NCBI GenBank assembly: GCA_003249225.1 | Contig: QKJQ01000016.1 | Location: 164,389 to 228,388 of the forward strand | From: Clostridia bacterium | Lineage (GTDB): Bacteria; Bacillota; Clostridia; Lachnospirales; Lachnospiraceae | Direction of reading: 5' to 3' | Length of the DNA: 64,000 nucleotides | Part shown: piece after piece, positions 53,345 through 62,121 of the stretch | Layout of the letters: every line of letters starts with the position of its first letter | Position numbering within the stretch: the first letter of the stretch is position 1 | Position numbers and translations under genes: made by a program | The notes under the pieces: generated by a model | Seen by the model: only the letters and a program-made list of their open reading frames with translations | Database searches by the model: none | Told to the model about the DNA's origin: nothing

Positions 53345-53976
53345 AATCATATATTATTAAGAAGTTCAGCCAGGAGATGGCAATCGACTGGAACTTAATA
53401 CAACCTGTCAGCATCGGTTATTATCCATGGGATAAGTTCCAATACCAGCCAAAAACTGAAGTCAGAGCCTATTATACGGATGAAGGGATGGGAATTCAGT
53501 TCCATGTGAATGAAAAAGAAATAATCGCCAGGCACAGCAACATCAACGATGCTGTTAATAAAGACAGTTGCGTGGAGTTTTTTATAAATCCTGATCCGGT
53601 AAACTGCAAGAAGTATATTAATTTTGAATTCAACGCATTGGGTGTATTCCTTTTACAGATCGGAGAGAATAAAAGCAATCGAACCTTTATATCAGAATAC
53701 GATGAAAGTTTTTTTAATATTAAAACATCTATAACAAAGAAAAACAGGGCAAGTTATCATGAAAACTTTTGGACACTGGAGTTTTTTTTACCGTTCTGCT
53801 TTTTTGACCGTTGGTATAAAGAACTTTCTATAAAAAATGGGTCTACCTTATCGGGTAACTTTTATAAGTGCGGGGATGAAACACTGCGGCCTCACTATGG
53901 ATGCTGGCATCCCGTAGATAGTGAGATACCGGATTTTCACAGACCAGAATGCTTTGGTTCTCTGCTTCTGGTGTGA
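53341..53976 (+). CDS. CBM9-like carbohydrate-binding domain protein
   Basis: 211 aa, one beta-sandwich domain. DSCVEFFINPDPVNCKKYIN and the aromatic residues in WHPVDSEIPDFHRPECFGSL resemble family-9-like carbohydrate-binding modules (DOMON-related). There is no signal peptide, so it would act inside the cell beside the DUF4091 protein. Translation is coupled through ATGA to the preceding gene. Confidence 0.7.
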   Translation: MKSYIIKKFSQEMAIDWNLIQPVSIGYYPWDKFQYQPKTEVRAYYTDEGMGIQFHVNEKEIIARHSNINDAVNKDSCVEFFINPDPVNCKKYINFEFNALGVFLLQIGENKSNRTFISEYDESFFNIKTSITKKNRASYHENFWTLEFFLPFCFFDRWYKELSIKNGSTLSGNFYKCGDETLRPHYGCWHPVDSEIPDFHRPECFGSLLLV

Positions 53977-54066
53977 GTAAGGGTAAGAGCAGGAAAAGAC
54001 CAGAAGATTTTTCAGTGAAAAGGCAACAAGAGAAAAGAATGAATAGTAAGCGAAGGATACATTAAA

Positions 54067-55179
54067 ATGGTAAATGATACAAATTATATGATAGAGAAGA
54101 TAATCCATTGTTTTAAAATAGAGGGCGAATGTACCGGTCTTGAAAAGTATGGCAATGGACATATAAATGATACCTATCTGGTAACAATGAACGAATCTGA
54201 TAATATTACAAGGTATATACTTCAAAGAATCAACCATACCGTGTTTCAGGAACCGGAAAAACTGATGGAGAACATAGTAAAAGTAACAACGTTTATTAAA
54301 AATGAAGTCAAAAAGACAGCAGGAGACAGCAAACGGGAAGTTCTGACGGTAATCAACACCAATACCGGCGGATCTGTATACAAAGATACGCTTGGTCAGT
54401 ATTGGAGGATGTATCTGTTCATTGAAGATTCAATATGCCTTGAAAAAGTCAGCAGACCGGAGGATTTCTATGAGAGTGCTGTGGCTTTTGGCAGGTTTCA
54501 AAAGCAACTGGCATCTTTTGATGCTTCTGGCCTTTATGAGACAATAAAAGATTTCCATAACACCCCAGCCAGATTTGAAAAATTCCTTCAGGCAGTGGGG
54601 ACAGATTCTTTCAAACGTGTCGGAGAAGTAACACAAGAGATTTCGTTTTTTATAGACAGGGAAGAAGATATGAAGATCTGTTTAAAAGCTTTAGAAGACG
54701 GAGAGATACCGCTAAGGGTAACTCACAATGACACAAAGCTTAACAATGTGATGCTCGACAAGAGCACTGGAAAGGGTCTCTGTGTTATTGACCTGGACAC
54801 TGTCATGCCGGGACTCGCAGTATTTGATTTTGGTGATTCCATACGTTTTGGTGCGAACACAGCAGCAGAAGATGAAGGTGACCTTTCTAAGGTACATCTG
54901 GATCTGAATCTATTTGAGACCTATGTAGAAGGTTTTCTTACCGGATGTGATGGTAGTCTTACCAGAGAAGAGATGTCACTGCTTTCCTATGGAGCTAAAA
55001 CAATGACGCTGGAATGTGGTATGCGTTTTCTGACTGATTATCTGGAAGGGGATGTGTACTTCAAAACACAAAGAGACAGACATAATCTGGACCGATGCCG
55101 TACACAGATTGCACTGGTACAGGATATGGAAAAAAAGTGGACCAAGATGGAACAGATTGTGAATCGCAGGAAACAATGA
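54067..55179 (+). CDS. NahK-like aminosugar/N-acetylhexosamine kinase (APH fold)
   Basis: 370 aa. Catalytic loop VTHNDTKLNNVMLD followed by LCVIDLDTVMPGLAVFDFGDSIRFGAN; this D-T-V-M-P-G pattern is typical of the N-acetylhexosamine 1-kinase group. N-terminal YGNGHINDTYLV and YILQRINHTVF fit the same family. It would phosphorylate a hexosamine (GalNAc/GlcNAc) released from host or dietary glycans. It is the third gene of the LacI-controlled operon. Exact sugar specificity is inferred. Confidence 0.82.
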   Translation: MVNDTNYMIEKIIHCFKIEGECTGLEKYGNGHINDTYLVTMNESDNITRYILQRINHTVFQEPEKLMENIVKVTTFIKNEVKKTAGDSKREVLTVINTNTGGSVYKDTLGQYWRMYLFIEDSICLEKVSRPEDFYESAVAFGRFQKQLASFDASGLYETIKDFHNTPARFEKFLQAVGTDSFKRVGEVTQEISFFIDREEDMKICLKALEDGEIPLRVTHNDTKLNNVMLDKSTGKGLCVIDLDTVMPGLAVFDFGDSIRFGANTAAEDEGDLSKVHLDLNLFETYVEGFLTGCDGSLTREEMSLLSYGAKTMTLECGMRFLTDYLEGDVYFKTQRDRHNLDRCRTQIALVQDMEKKWTKMEQIVNRRKQ

Positions 55180-55252
55180 TACAATAAGTAGGAGGACTGG
55201 GCGGCAGAAGAGCAGGCAGATAAGGTGCTGAAGTAAAGGAGGCAGGTTCATT

Positions 55253-55747
55253 ATGAATGCTATTTTTAAAAGGATCAGCGTTAGAAAATTCGAAAACAGA
55301 AGTGTTGAGGATGAAAAAATCGAATGGTTAATGAAAGCGGCTATGGCTTCACCGTCCGCCGGGAATCAGCAGCCTTGGGAATTCTATGTTGTGACAGACA
55401 AAGAAAAGCTGCTGCAACTTTCAGAATGCAGTCCCTTTGCCGGCTGCACGGAGCATGCACCAATGGCAATAGTGACCTGTTACAGAAAAGAAATCAGGCT
55501 GCCGGAATATGCCGATATTGACATGAGTGCTTGTACAGAGAATATTCTTCTTGAAGCAGAAGAAGTAGGTCTGGGAGCCGTATGGCTTGGTATCGCACCG
55601 ATTAAGGAGCGAATGAAAGCGGTGAAACATATCCTTGATATTCCTTCTAATTTGGAAGCGTTTGCCATTATTGCCTGCGGGTATCCGGCTGAATTCAGAG
55701 AGCAGCAGGATCGATTTGAAAAAGAGCGTATCCATTATGTAAAATGA
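55253..55747 (+). CDS. Nitroreductase family protein (short type)
   Basis: 164 aa. FMN-binding blocks SVRKFENRSV, MASPSAGNQQPWEFYVV, the middle ACTENILLEAEEVGLGAVWLG and the late IIACGYPAE are characteristic of the compact clostridial nitroreductase subgroup. Substrate unknown. RBS AAAGGAGG lies upstream. A bidirectional terminator follows 90 nt later. Confidence 0.88.
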   Translation: MNAIFKRISVRKFENRSVEDEKIEWLMKAAMASPSAGNQQPWEFYVVTDKEKLLQLSECSPFAGCTEHAPMAIVTCYRKEIRLPEYADIDMSACTENILLEAEEVGLGAVWLGIAPIKERMKAVKHILDIPSNLEAFAIIACGYPAEFREQQDRFEKERIHYVK

Positions 55748-55838
55748 TGCCCCTGCTTGTTACATCTTAGTCAGGGTGAGCAGGAAAGAAAACAGAAGAC
55801 AGCAACGTTGTCGATGAGATAAACGACAGAAAATAAAC

Positions 55839-55872
55839 AAAAGTGCTTGATTAGAAATGATCAAGCACTTTT
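55839..55872. terminator. Bidirectional terminator
   Basis: AAAAGTGCTTGAT / ATCAAGCACTTTT, perfect 13-bp stem with an 8-nt loop; it serves the + nitroreductase gene and the - reductase operon. Confidence 0.88.
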
Positions 55873-55891
55873 GTATGAGCAAGAAGCATCT

Positions 55892-56767
55892 TCAAACCAC
55901 AGCTCTGCGTCTTGCGTCAAGATAGGATACTGCGGATAATGCTGCTATATTTCCCTCCCCGGCGGCTTTGCTGTACTGATATGGTTTTCCGACAATATCT
56001 CCTGCGGCAAAACATCCATTCAGGTTTGTTTTCATCAGCCGATCTACCTTTACATGATTATCTTCAATCTCAAGGCCGGGAATTAGTGAGTCAGCGGCAA
56101 CGCTTTCCCGAAGAATGAATACACCGTCCGTTGTTAGTACATGATTTCGTAAAACAAGTTCGGTCACTTTCTGATCGCCTCTGATCTCAAGTACTTTATC
56201 CTGTATAACCTCCACTTTTTCATTTACATTGACTTCATCTGTATACATTGGTATGTAATATACTTTTTCTGCGACCTGAGTAAGAAAGTCAGCTTCTTCT
56301 TCCTCCGATTTATTATATCCAATAACAGTAGCTACCTTTCCTCGATAGAACATAGCATCACAAGTCGCGCAGTAGCTTACGCCTTTCCCAAGAAATTCTT
56401 TTTCACCGGGGATTGCTTTTCCGAAACTGATGCCCGAAGCCAGTATTACGGAGGCGGCCTCATAATACATACCGTTCTTGGTAAGAATGGCATAATAATC
56501 ATCCACAGGCATAATATTTGTTACTTTTTCCGGTGTGATTCGGATCTCCATTTCATCGATATGATGTCTGAAAGCACTTGCCATTTCTTCTCCGGACTTT
56601 CCATACATACCAAGATAATTATTAATACCATGTGCTTTGGCAATCTTGCTGCTTATATCTTCTGAACCAAAAAGTATTATTTCTTTTTTTCTTACTTTCG
56701 CATTGATCGCGGTTGAAAGACCGGCCGGACCACTTCCGATTATTGCAATATCATATCTTTTTTCCAT
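55892..56767 (-). CDS. Ferredoxin-type flavin thioredoxin reductase (NADPH motif missing)
   Basis: 291 aa. FAD-binding GSGPAGLSTA at the N terminus, redox CATCD (C133, C136) and the late FAAGDIVGKPYQYSKAAGEG are intact. The pyridine-nucleotide domain lacks the usual GGGDSA-type glycine motif and the HRR arginines; instead it reads VIGYNKSEEEEADFLT and YYIPMY. This is the pattern of clostridial ferredoxin-dependent flavin thioredoxin reductases (FFTR), so ferredoxin rather than NADPH is the probable electron donor. It is the last gene of gpx-trxA-reductase. Confidence 0.85.
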   Translation of the reverse strand: MEKRYDIAIIGSGPAGLSTAINAKVRKKEIILFGSEDISSKIAKAHGINNYLGMYGKSGEEMASAFRHHIDEMEIRITPEKVTNIMPVDDYYAILTKNGMYYEAASVILASGISFGKAIPGEKEFLGKGVSYCATCDAMFYRGKVATVIGYNKSEEEEADFLTQVAEKVYYIPMYTDEVNVNEKVEVIQDKVLEIRGDQKVTELVLRNHVLTTDGVFILRESVAADSLIPGLEIEDNHVKVDRLMKTNLNGCFAAGDIVGKPYQYSKAAGEGNIAALSAVSYLDARRRAVV

Positions 56768-56921
56768 TTCGAATTATCCTTTCACACAAATCACACGAAT
56801 GAATTGATTAAGACAAACGATTCTGATAACCTTTTTCAATCCGACTTATTCGTTGATTTTAAATCATGGAGGTAACTTAATAACTGATACGATTCGTATT
56901 GAATCAAGGACTTTGGAGCAA

Positions 56922-57233
56922 TTAAGCTTCTACCAGCTTTAGGATCTCAGCCTTTGAAATAAGCCCAATGGATCTCTTGGTTTCTGCTCCCGACTTGAAA
57001 CAGATCAAAGCGGGGATTGAAACTACATTAAGCTTTTGAGCAAGGTCACCAGCTTCGTCGGCATTTACTTTAACAACTTTAAAATTATCATTCTCTTCTG
57101 CTACCTGATCGACCAAAGGTCCAAGCATTCTGCATGGTCCGCACCAGGGTGCCCATACATCCATAAGTACCGGTACCGTAGATTGCAGTACTTCCTGTTC
57201 AAAATTTTTATTATCCACATTCACTATTTTCAT
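56922..57233 (-). CDS. trxA: Thioredoxin
   Basis: 103 aa, single thioredoxin domain with active site WAPWCGPCR (C31, C34), buried Asp in VLMDVWAP, and cis-Pro in VVSIPALI. It would be reduced by the downstream flavin reductase and would serve the upstream peroxidase. Its 91-nt leader contains copy 3 of the two-stem RNA element. Confidence 0.97.
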   Translation of the reverse strand: MKIVNVDNKNFEQEVLQSTVPVLMDVWAPWCGPCRMLGPLVDQVAEENDNFKVVKVNADEAGDLAQKLNVVSIPALICFKSGAETKRSIGLISKAEILKLVEA

Positions 57234-57324
57234 GATTTTTCTCCATTCCTGCGCAATTGAAAGAATTTACTTGGTTTGCGCATATCAAATTTATCATGCC
57301 AGGTATCTGGCGGTTTCTAAACTT
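57234..57324 (-). ncRNA. Candidate cis-acting leader RNA before trxA (copy 3)
   Basis: On the minus strand: stem 1 AAGTTTA (57324-57318) / TAAATTT (57293-57287, one G-U), the core TTGATATGCGC, stem 2 TGCGCAA (57282-57276) / TTGCGCA (57256-57250, perfect), then GGAATGGAG as RBS. It begins directly after the gpx stop codon. Confidence 0.55.
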
Positions 57325-57867
57325 TTATAATAATGATGCAACACAATCTTCAACCAGCTTCATATCAGCAGTAGGCTCAAAACGTGCAACGACCTCTCCG
57401 TTCCTGTCCACGACGAATTTTGTGAAGTTCCATTTTATATCTGACGTATTCTTATAATCTTTATCAATCTTTTTGAGTGTAGCAGCCATTGCGATTGCCT
57501 TCACACCTTTACCAAAGCCTTCAAACCCTTTTTTACTCTTAAGATAAGCAAAAAGAGGAGCTTCCTGTTGTCCATTAACATCTGATTTTTTCATCTGTGG
57601 AAATTTTGTATTATATTTTAAAGTACAAAACTCGTGGATTTCATCATCAGATCCGGGGGTCTGTCCGGCAAACTGATTACATGGCACATCAATTACTTCA
57701 AAGCCCTGTTCGTGATACTTCTCATACATTGCTTCTATTGGGGCATATTGTGGTGTAAAGCCACAGCCGGTTGCTGTATTAACAACAAGTATTACTTTTC
57801 CTTTGTACTCTGAAAGTGGAACCTCTTTATTATCTGCTGCAGTAACTGTTACATTATAAATGCTCAT
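57325..57867 (-). CDS. Glutathione peroxidase family protein, cysteine type
   Basis: 180 aa. Peroxidatic C35 in VNTATGCGFTPQY (codon TGC, not selenocysteine), the FEVIDVPCNQFAGQ block with the Gln and resolving-type Cys, and the Trp-Asn in IKWNFTKFVVD complete the catalytic set. Such GPx proteins in clostridia are thioredoxin-dependent, which fits the trxA and reductase genes downstream. The start at 57867 (MSIYNV) has GGAG 8 nt away; an in-frame ATG at 57873 is too close to the RBS. Confidence 0.92.
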   Translation of the reverse strand: MSIYNVTVTAADNKEVPLSEYKGKVILVVNTATGCGFTPQYAPIEAMYEKYHEQGFEVIDVPCNQFAGQTPGSDDEIHEFCTLKYNTKFPQMKKSDVNGQQEAPLFAYLKSKKGFEGFGKGVKAIAMAATLKKIDKDYKNTSDIKWNFTKFVVDRNGEVVARFEPTADMKLVEDCVASLL

Positions 57868-58047
57868 GTACATTTCTCCTTTTTGATTTGAATTGCAATT
57901 AAATTGCATACAATTGAATAAATGCATTGTACACAATTTAATTTTAAATGTCAATACCTTTTTAAAATTAATCGTAAGCTTGGCTGATACAAAACTATGC
58001 ATGATGGCAGAATCATCTTTGATGGAAGTGAAAAGGAGCAAAAGAAA

Positions 58048-58153
58048 TATCAAAAGGAATAGCAGAAGAGAGTAGCAAAAGACAATAGTAAAAGACAATA
58101 GTAAAAGACAATAGCAAAAGACAATGGCAAAAGACAATGGCAAAAGACAATAG
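58048..58153 (+). repeat. 13-nt direct repeat array
   Basis: Six near-perfect units of caaaagacaatag at 58076-58153, preceded by two degenerate units; period exactly 13 nt. Confidence 0.93.
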
Positions 58154-58177
58154 CAGAAGCAGATTTCAGAAGAGATT

Positions 58178-58255
58178 GGAGAAGCATAACAAGGAAGTAT
58201 AACAAGGAGTCTTAATAAGGAAGCATAGTGAGGAAGCATAAGGAGCAAGCGCATA
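58178..58255 (+). repeat. Second 13-nt-period array with a different unit
   Basis: Six units of aaggaagcataac/aaggaagtataac type, also period 13, 24 nt after the first array. Confidence 0.8.
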
Positions 58256-58322
58256 AATAATAAAAAAGTATAGTGATATTTGCCTATATACATTTCCTTA
58301 TTTTACAAATAAAATACCGGAT

Positions 58323-58339
58323 GCATAGTATCACTATGC
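58323..58339 (+). promoter_or_regulatory. Hairpin/operator in the lipoprotein leader
   Basis: Perfect GCATAGT-ATC-ACTATGC inverted repeat 30 nt upstream of the start codon. Confidence 0.5.
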
Positions 58340-58368
58340 GGTTTAAGGGTGACCATAGGAGGAGATTT

Positions 58369-59529
58369 ATGAGAGTAAAAAGAAAGATGTTTTATAGGAG
58401 TATGTTAATTTTTATTTTGACCGGTTTACTGGCGGGATGCGGAAATCAGGGCAGCAATTCCTACAGCAATGATTACTACAACAACAGTTACAATGATGCT
58501 GAAAGTTCAGCCGATAATACGGATTCATCCTCGGATGCAGAAGACAGCACGGATATGGATTATGTGCCTGTAACAGATTACGACGGATGGTGGTATCTTG
58601 AAGACAGCAGTTCAGAAGGAACTCCACTTTTTGCAATGCTTATGGTGGATGCGGATTCGCTGACATGGGCGGCGTACGATACTGGCGAAAATGAAATCGC
58701 GAGTGGCGATGTATCCGTGACGGTTGGAACGACCAATGCAATTGTTCTTGATTTTAGTGACAGCATAACGGTAGAGCTGCAGCTGATTGACAAAAAACTG
58801 GTCACACAGGATGGTGTTACTTATTCTGCAAGTCCCAGTGCCGACTCCGGTTCTGACAATGCACAGAGCGAAACCGGGGACACTCAGGCAACAGGTTCTG
58901 ATGCTTCCCAGACGACCGGATCGGAAGACTTACAGACAGATGTCAGCCTGTATGCAGGGTATTGGTATGATCCATCCTATGAGAAATATGTGATACTTTT
59001 TGATGATTATACCTATATTATGTTTTCTTCCGGAACGATCGACAGTGATGGACTTGCTATTCCGGATTATCAGGGTGTATACAGCTGCGATATATATACC
59101 GATGTTAATAATGTCAGTCAGGTTATTTTCAATTTCGATACCGGTAATGGGATTCTTGATGGTCTCACCATGATTCTGATCGATAATGCGGCTATGCTCG
59201 ATCCATATGACAATACCACTTATTATGTAAAGGAAGACATGATCGGTCAGACGCAGGGAAATATAGCGGCAATGCATTGTACATTGCTTTTGCATTCCTG
59301 GTACAGTGCGGTGAGCGGAACCTATCTGACGTTCGATTCGACCGGAAGGGTATCCTATGCACGTGAGGATTCAAACGGTTCCATCGGAACGGAAGTGTTG
59401 AGCGGAAGTTATACCGTTGAGGAAAGTGAAGTAAATGTCTCCTGGATCGATGGGGCTGTAGATTATATATATTTCACAGAAGATGGAATTATGATCAATA
59501 TTTCTCAAGAGGTCTTTACGATGAAGTAA
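58369..59529 (+). CDS. Lipoprotein with Ser/Asp/Asn-rich linkers, function unknown
   Basis: 386 aa. Signal peptide with lipobox LLAGC (Cys at ~25), then a low-complexity Asn/Ser/Tyr/Asp linker (~26-68). A first beta-rich domain (~70-160, DYDGWWYLEDSS), a Ser/Thr/Asp linker (~163-195) and two further beta-rich modules follow (YAGYWYDPSYEKYVILFDDY; LHSWYSAVSGTYLTFDSTG). The modules share a WW/WY plus 'TFDxxG' pattern suggesting repeated small beta domains. No enzyme motif was seen. RBS AGGAGGAG upstream of ATG 58369. Confidence 0.75.
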   Translation: MRVKRKMFYRSMLIFILTGLLAGCGNQGSNSYSNDYYNNSYNDAESSADNTDSSSDAEDSTDMDYVPVTDYDGWWYLEDSSSEGTPLFAMLMVDADSLTWAAYDTGENEIASGDVSVTVGTTNAIVLDFSDSITVELQLIDKKLVTQDGVTYSASPSADSGSDNAQSETGDTQATGSDASQTTGSEDLQTDVSLYAGYWYDPSYEKYVILFDDYTYIMFSSGTIDSDGLAIPDYQGVYSCDIYTDVNNVSQVIFNFDTGNGILDGLTMILIDNAAMLDPYDNTTYYVKEDMIGQTQGNIAAMHCTLLLHSWYSAVSGTYLTFDSTGRVSYAREDSNGSIGTEVLSGSYTVEESEVNVSWIDGAVDYIYFTEDGIMINISQEVFTMK

Positions 59530-59662
59530 TATGGCAGATCAGACAGGAATCGGAAGAAGAATATGTTGTGGTATGGCCAGCCAGGTGTTATACTATACAG
59601 GCTGAAAATCATCAAGCAGATTTATCATCGTATACATAATCTTTCAAAAGCATAGGAGCCTT

Positions 59663-60700
59663 ATGAAAACAAGTAGTAACCCCGTTCAAAGAACAGAAAA
59701 GTATTATTCCATTGATGGCATGCGAGCAATCGCCGCATTCTTTATTGTCTGTTTGCATGTACCGTTTTCAGGTACTTTTGGTGAGGTAGTCTCAGCCTTC
59801 GCCAGAATTGCAGTCCCGTTCTTTTTTATGATTTCCGGATTCTTTATCTGGAGCGACACAGAAGAAAAGCAATACAAACGTATTCGTAAACAAATAAAGC
59901 ATTTGTTCTTTTTAATGATCTATGCGGATGTCTTGTATCTTTTATGGGACATGCTGATGGCACTGCGAAGCAAAACAGCAGTATCCTCTGTACTGGAGAA
60001 TCTGCTGTCGTATCGTTTTTTGTTATTCAATTTTAAGGTTGGCGGACACATCTGGTTTTTGAGAGCACTTATCTATGTTCTTATACTATTCTTCATCATA
60101 AGAAAACTAAAACTTGAAAAAGTGGCTTTTGTCATTATGTGGGCTTTGCTGATCATAGACCTGTTTGCTTGTAAATACTCAATGCTTTTGTTCCATCATA
60201 CCCTGCCATTCCGCATCTATGAACCTTTCACAAAATTTGCCTGTGTTGCTTACACCTATTTTATGCTTGGGTATTTGATCAGAACAAGAGCAGAGCAGGG
60301 AAAGCTGATCGGACAAAGGACATCCCGGTACCTTTTTTATATATTCCTTGGTATACTGATCAATTTAGCGGAATTCTTTTTATTGGAGCATTATAATGCA
60401 AATGTAACAGCCTGCAACTATATCGGAACTTTCCTGATTACCTCCAGCTTATTTCTTTATCTGGTTCTGGTTCCGGAAAGATTTAAAGATTCCATACTAT
60501 ATAAAATCGGAAGTCAATACTCCCTGTACATTTATATTCTGCACTTGATTGTTAAAAAAGTTCTGCTGATCCTATTCACGGCAGCCGGGATTAAAAAATA
60601 CTATTATCTTGGGGCTCCGGTATGGGTATATGCTGTCACACTTATTGTTTCTGTATTAATTGTATGGATACAAAAGAAATGGAAGCCTTCTTCGCGGTAG
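59663..60700 (+). CDS. Acyltransferase 3 family membrane protein
   Basis: 345 aa with about ten TM helices. It opens with SIDGMRAIAAFFIVCLHVPFSG, the acyltransferase-3 signature with catalytic-type His, and shows FFMISGFFIW. These integral membrane enzymes O-acetylate cell-surface glycans or peptidoglycan; the acceptor is unknown. It stands alone; RBS AGGAG is 8 nt from the ATG. Confidence 0.85.
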   Translation: MKTSSNPVQRTEKYYSIDGMRAIAAFFIVCLHVPFSGTFGEVVSAFARIAVPFFFMISGFFIWSDTEEKQYKRIRKQIKHLFFLMIYADVLYLLWDMLMALRSKTAVSSVLENLLSYRFLLFNFKVGGHIWFLRALIYVLILFFIIRKLKLEKVAFVIMWALLIIDLFACKYSMLLFHHTLPFRIYEPFTKFACVAYTYFMLGYLIRTRAEQGKLIGQRTSRYLFYIFLGILINLAEFFLLEHYNANVTACNYIGTFLITSSLFLYLVLVPERFKDSILYKIGSQYSLYIYILHLIVKKVLLILFTAAGIKKYYYLGAPVWVYAVTLIVSVLIVWIQKKWKPSSR

Positions 60701-60754
60701 TCAGCCAATTTCTATTTCTCAGGCATTATGAATTTCATAAGCATACTCGAAATG

Positions 60755-62011
60755 TTACGACTCCTTATCCTGATAAAGCTTCGGAAACTGCTTTTTATCC
60801 CATCGGTAATTCATAGCGATGATTCCTACACAGACGACACCGAGGAATACAACCGCAGTAAAGGTTACCTTATACCCAAAGCTGTCGTTGGTGAAGCCTG
60901 CCACAAGTCTGCCAAAGGTTCCGCCAAGCATCTGTCCGACACCAACATAAGAAGACACACGTCCACGGTGTGAGGCTGGTATTCGCCTGCTGGTATAAGG
61001 ACTGTTCCCCAGTGTATTTATGATCTCTCCAATGGTAAATGCGGACATCATAATAAAAAACACATATCGTGCCGGCTCATTCAGAATCATCAGATAACTG
61101 ACAGAGAACAGGAAGATTCCAGCCATGATTTTTTGCAGTTCTTTTAATCTGCTTAGAAGTGAAGTCAGAACCGGGGTCAGCATTATAACAATAAAACCAT
61201 TGAAGGATACAAGACTTCCATATAGTCTTGCACCGGAACCATCTCCAAATAACGACTGCAGATAGAGTGGCAGTGAAAAAGAAAATTGTTCGTAAATAAA
61301 GGATGAAAATATAAATACAACGATCATAATCAGAACGGACTTTCTCTGCCATAGTACAGAGAAAGTCTTTGTTGCCTCATGTTCACTGTTTTCATATTCA
61401 TTTTTCTCATGTTCTTTTAAATCATCGGTGCGAACTGTTTTAACAAACAGTACGATCAGAATTGTGGAAGAGATCGTTGTCAGACCGTCTAAAAGAAAGG
61501 CCAGACTCAGATGATTTTCATACAAAAAACCTCCCATGGCAGCACCGAACACTAAGCCCAGATTCATACCAAGATAGGTCAGTGAGAATACTTTTTCACG
61601 TTCGTTTGGTTTTGAGGCCTCTATGAAAAGCGCATCAAAAGAAGGACCCTCCATATTGGCAAAGATACCGGCAAGTGCGAACAGAACGATCATTAAAACC
61701 CCTGGCTCTATGAAGGCACAGCTGATAAAGAAGATTACACTGATCGTATCAAAAATTATTATTATTTTTTTCTTGTTGAAGCGATCCGCAAGCTTTCCGC
61801 CAAGAATAGAAGCAGGCAGGAACAAGAGTCCGGTGACCGCAAACAATATACCGATCGTTGCATCATCAAAGCCCATCTTACCGCTCATGATAAAGGTAAG
61901 CATCGGCCAGATAAAAGCGCCCATACTGGTCACCATACGTGCTAAAAATATAACATAGATCGATTTTGATAATCCTTTGTACTGTGTAATAATAGATAAG
62001 ACAGGTTTCAT
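60755..62011 (-). CDS. MFS transporter (drug/metabolite exporter type)
   Basis: 418 aa, 12 hydrophobic segments. The loop 2-3 motif is GGKLADRFNKKK (MFS motif A). N-terminal FLARMVTSMGAFIWPML and the central charged loop (DDLKEHEKNEYENSEHEATK) are typical of multidrug-like exporters. ATG 62011 has GGAG 6 nt upstream and is preferred to 62023. No regulator is adjacent; substrate unknown. Confidence 0.85.
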   Translation of the reverse strand: MKPVLSIITQYKGLSKSIYVIFLARMVTSMGAFIWPMLTFIMSGKMGFDDATIGILFAVTGLLFLPASILGGKLADRFNKKKIIIIFDTISVIFFISCAFIEPGVLMIVLFALAGIFANMEGPSFDALFIEASKPNEREKVFSLTYLGMNLGLVFGAAMGGFLYENHLSLAFLLDGLTTISSTILIVLFVKTVRTDDLKEHEKNEYENSEHEATKTFSVLWQRKSVLIMIVVFIFSSFIYEQFSFSLPLYLQSLFGDGSGARLYGSLVSFNGFIVIMLTPVLTSLLSRLKELQKIMAGIFLFSVSYLMILNEPARYVFFIMMSAFTIGEIINTLGNSPYTSRRIPASHRGRVSSYVGVGQMLGGTFGRLVAGFTNDSFGYKVTFTAVVFLGVVCVGIIAMNYRWDKKQFPKLYQDKES

Positions 62012-62121
62012 ATATAACTCCATTTCAGGGCAGTTGATGAGATTAACTTCCGCTGTTTTCTCTTGTAATAGTAAATTAAAGCACCCTGTATTCTACCATA
62101 TACAAATCGTATAGTAAAATA

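Larger units (their letters stand above)
57868..58368. other. 501-bp region between the gpx operon and the lipoprotein gene
   Basis: It contains the gpx promoter area, two adjoining arrays with a 13-nt period (58048-58153 and 58178-58255) and a hairpin in the lipoprotein leader. A long minus-strand open frame running through the repeats is an artefact of their composition. Confidence 0.7.

Noticed and set aside
57325..57867. Selenoprotein glutathione peroxidase
   Set aside because: The catalytic codon is TGC (Cys) and no in-frame TGA is present.
58048..58255. CRISPR-like regular repeats
   Set aside because: The units are 13 nt head to tail with no spacers, and no cas genes are in the window; this is a tandem array.
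57868..58293. Minus-strand N-terminal extension of the gpx frame (about 140 residues rich in Leu/Phe/Cys)
   Set aside because: It is translation of the purine-rich repeats from the other strand; the RBS and family alignment place the start at 57867.
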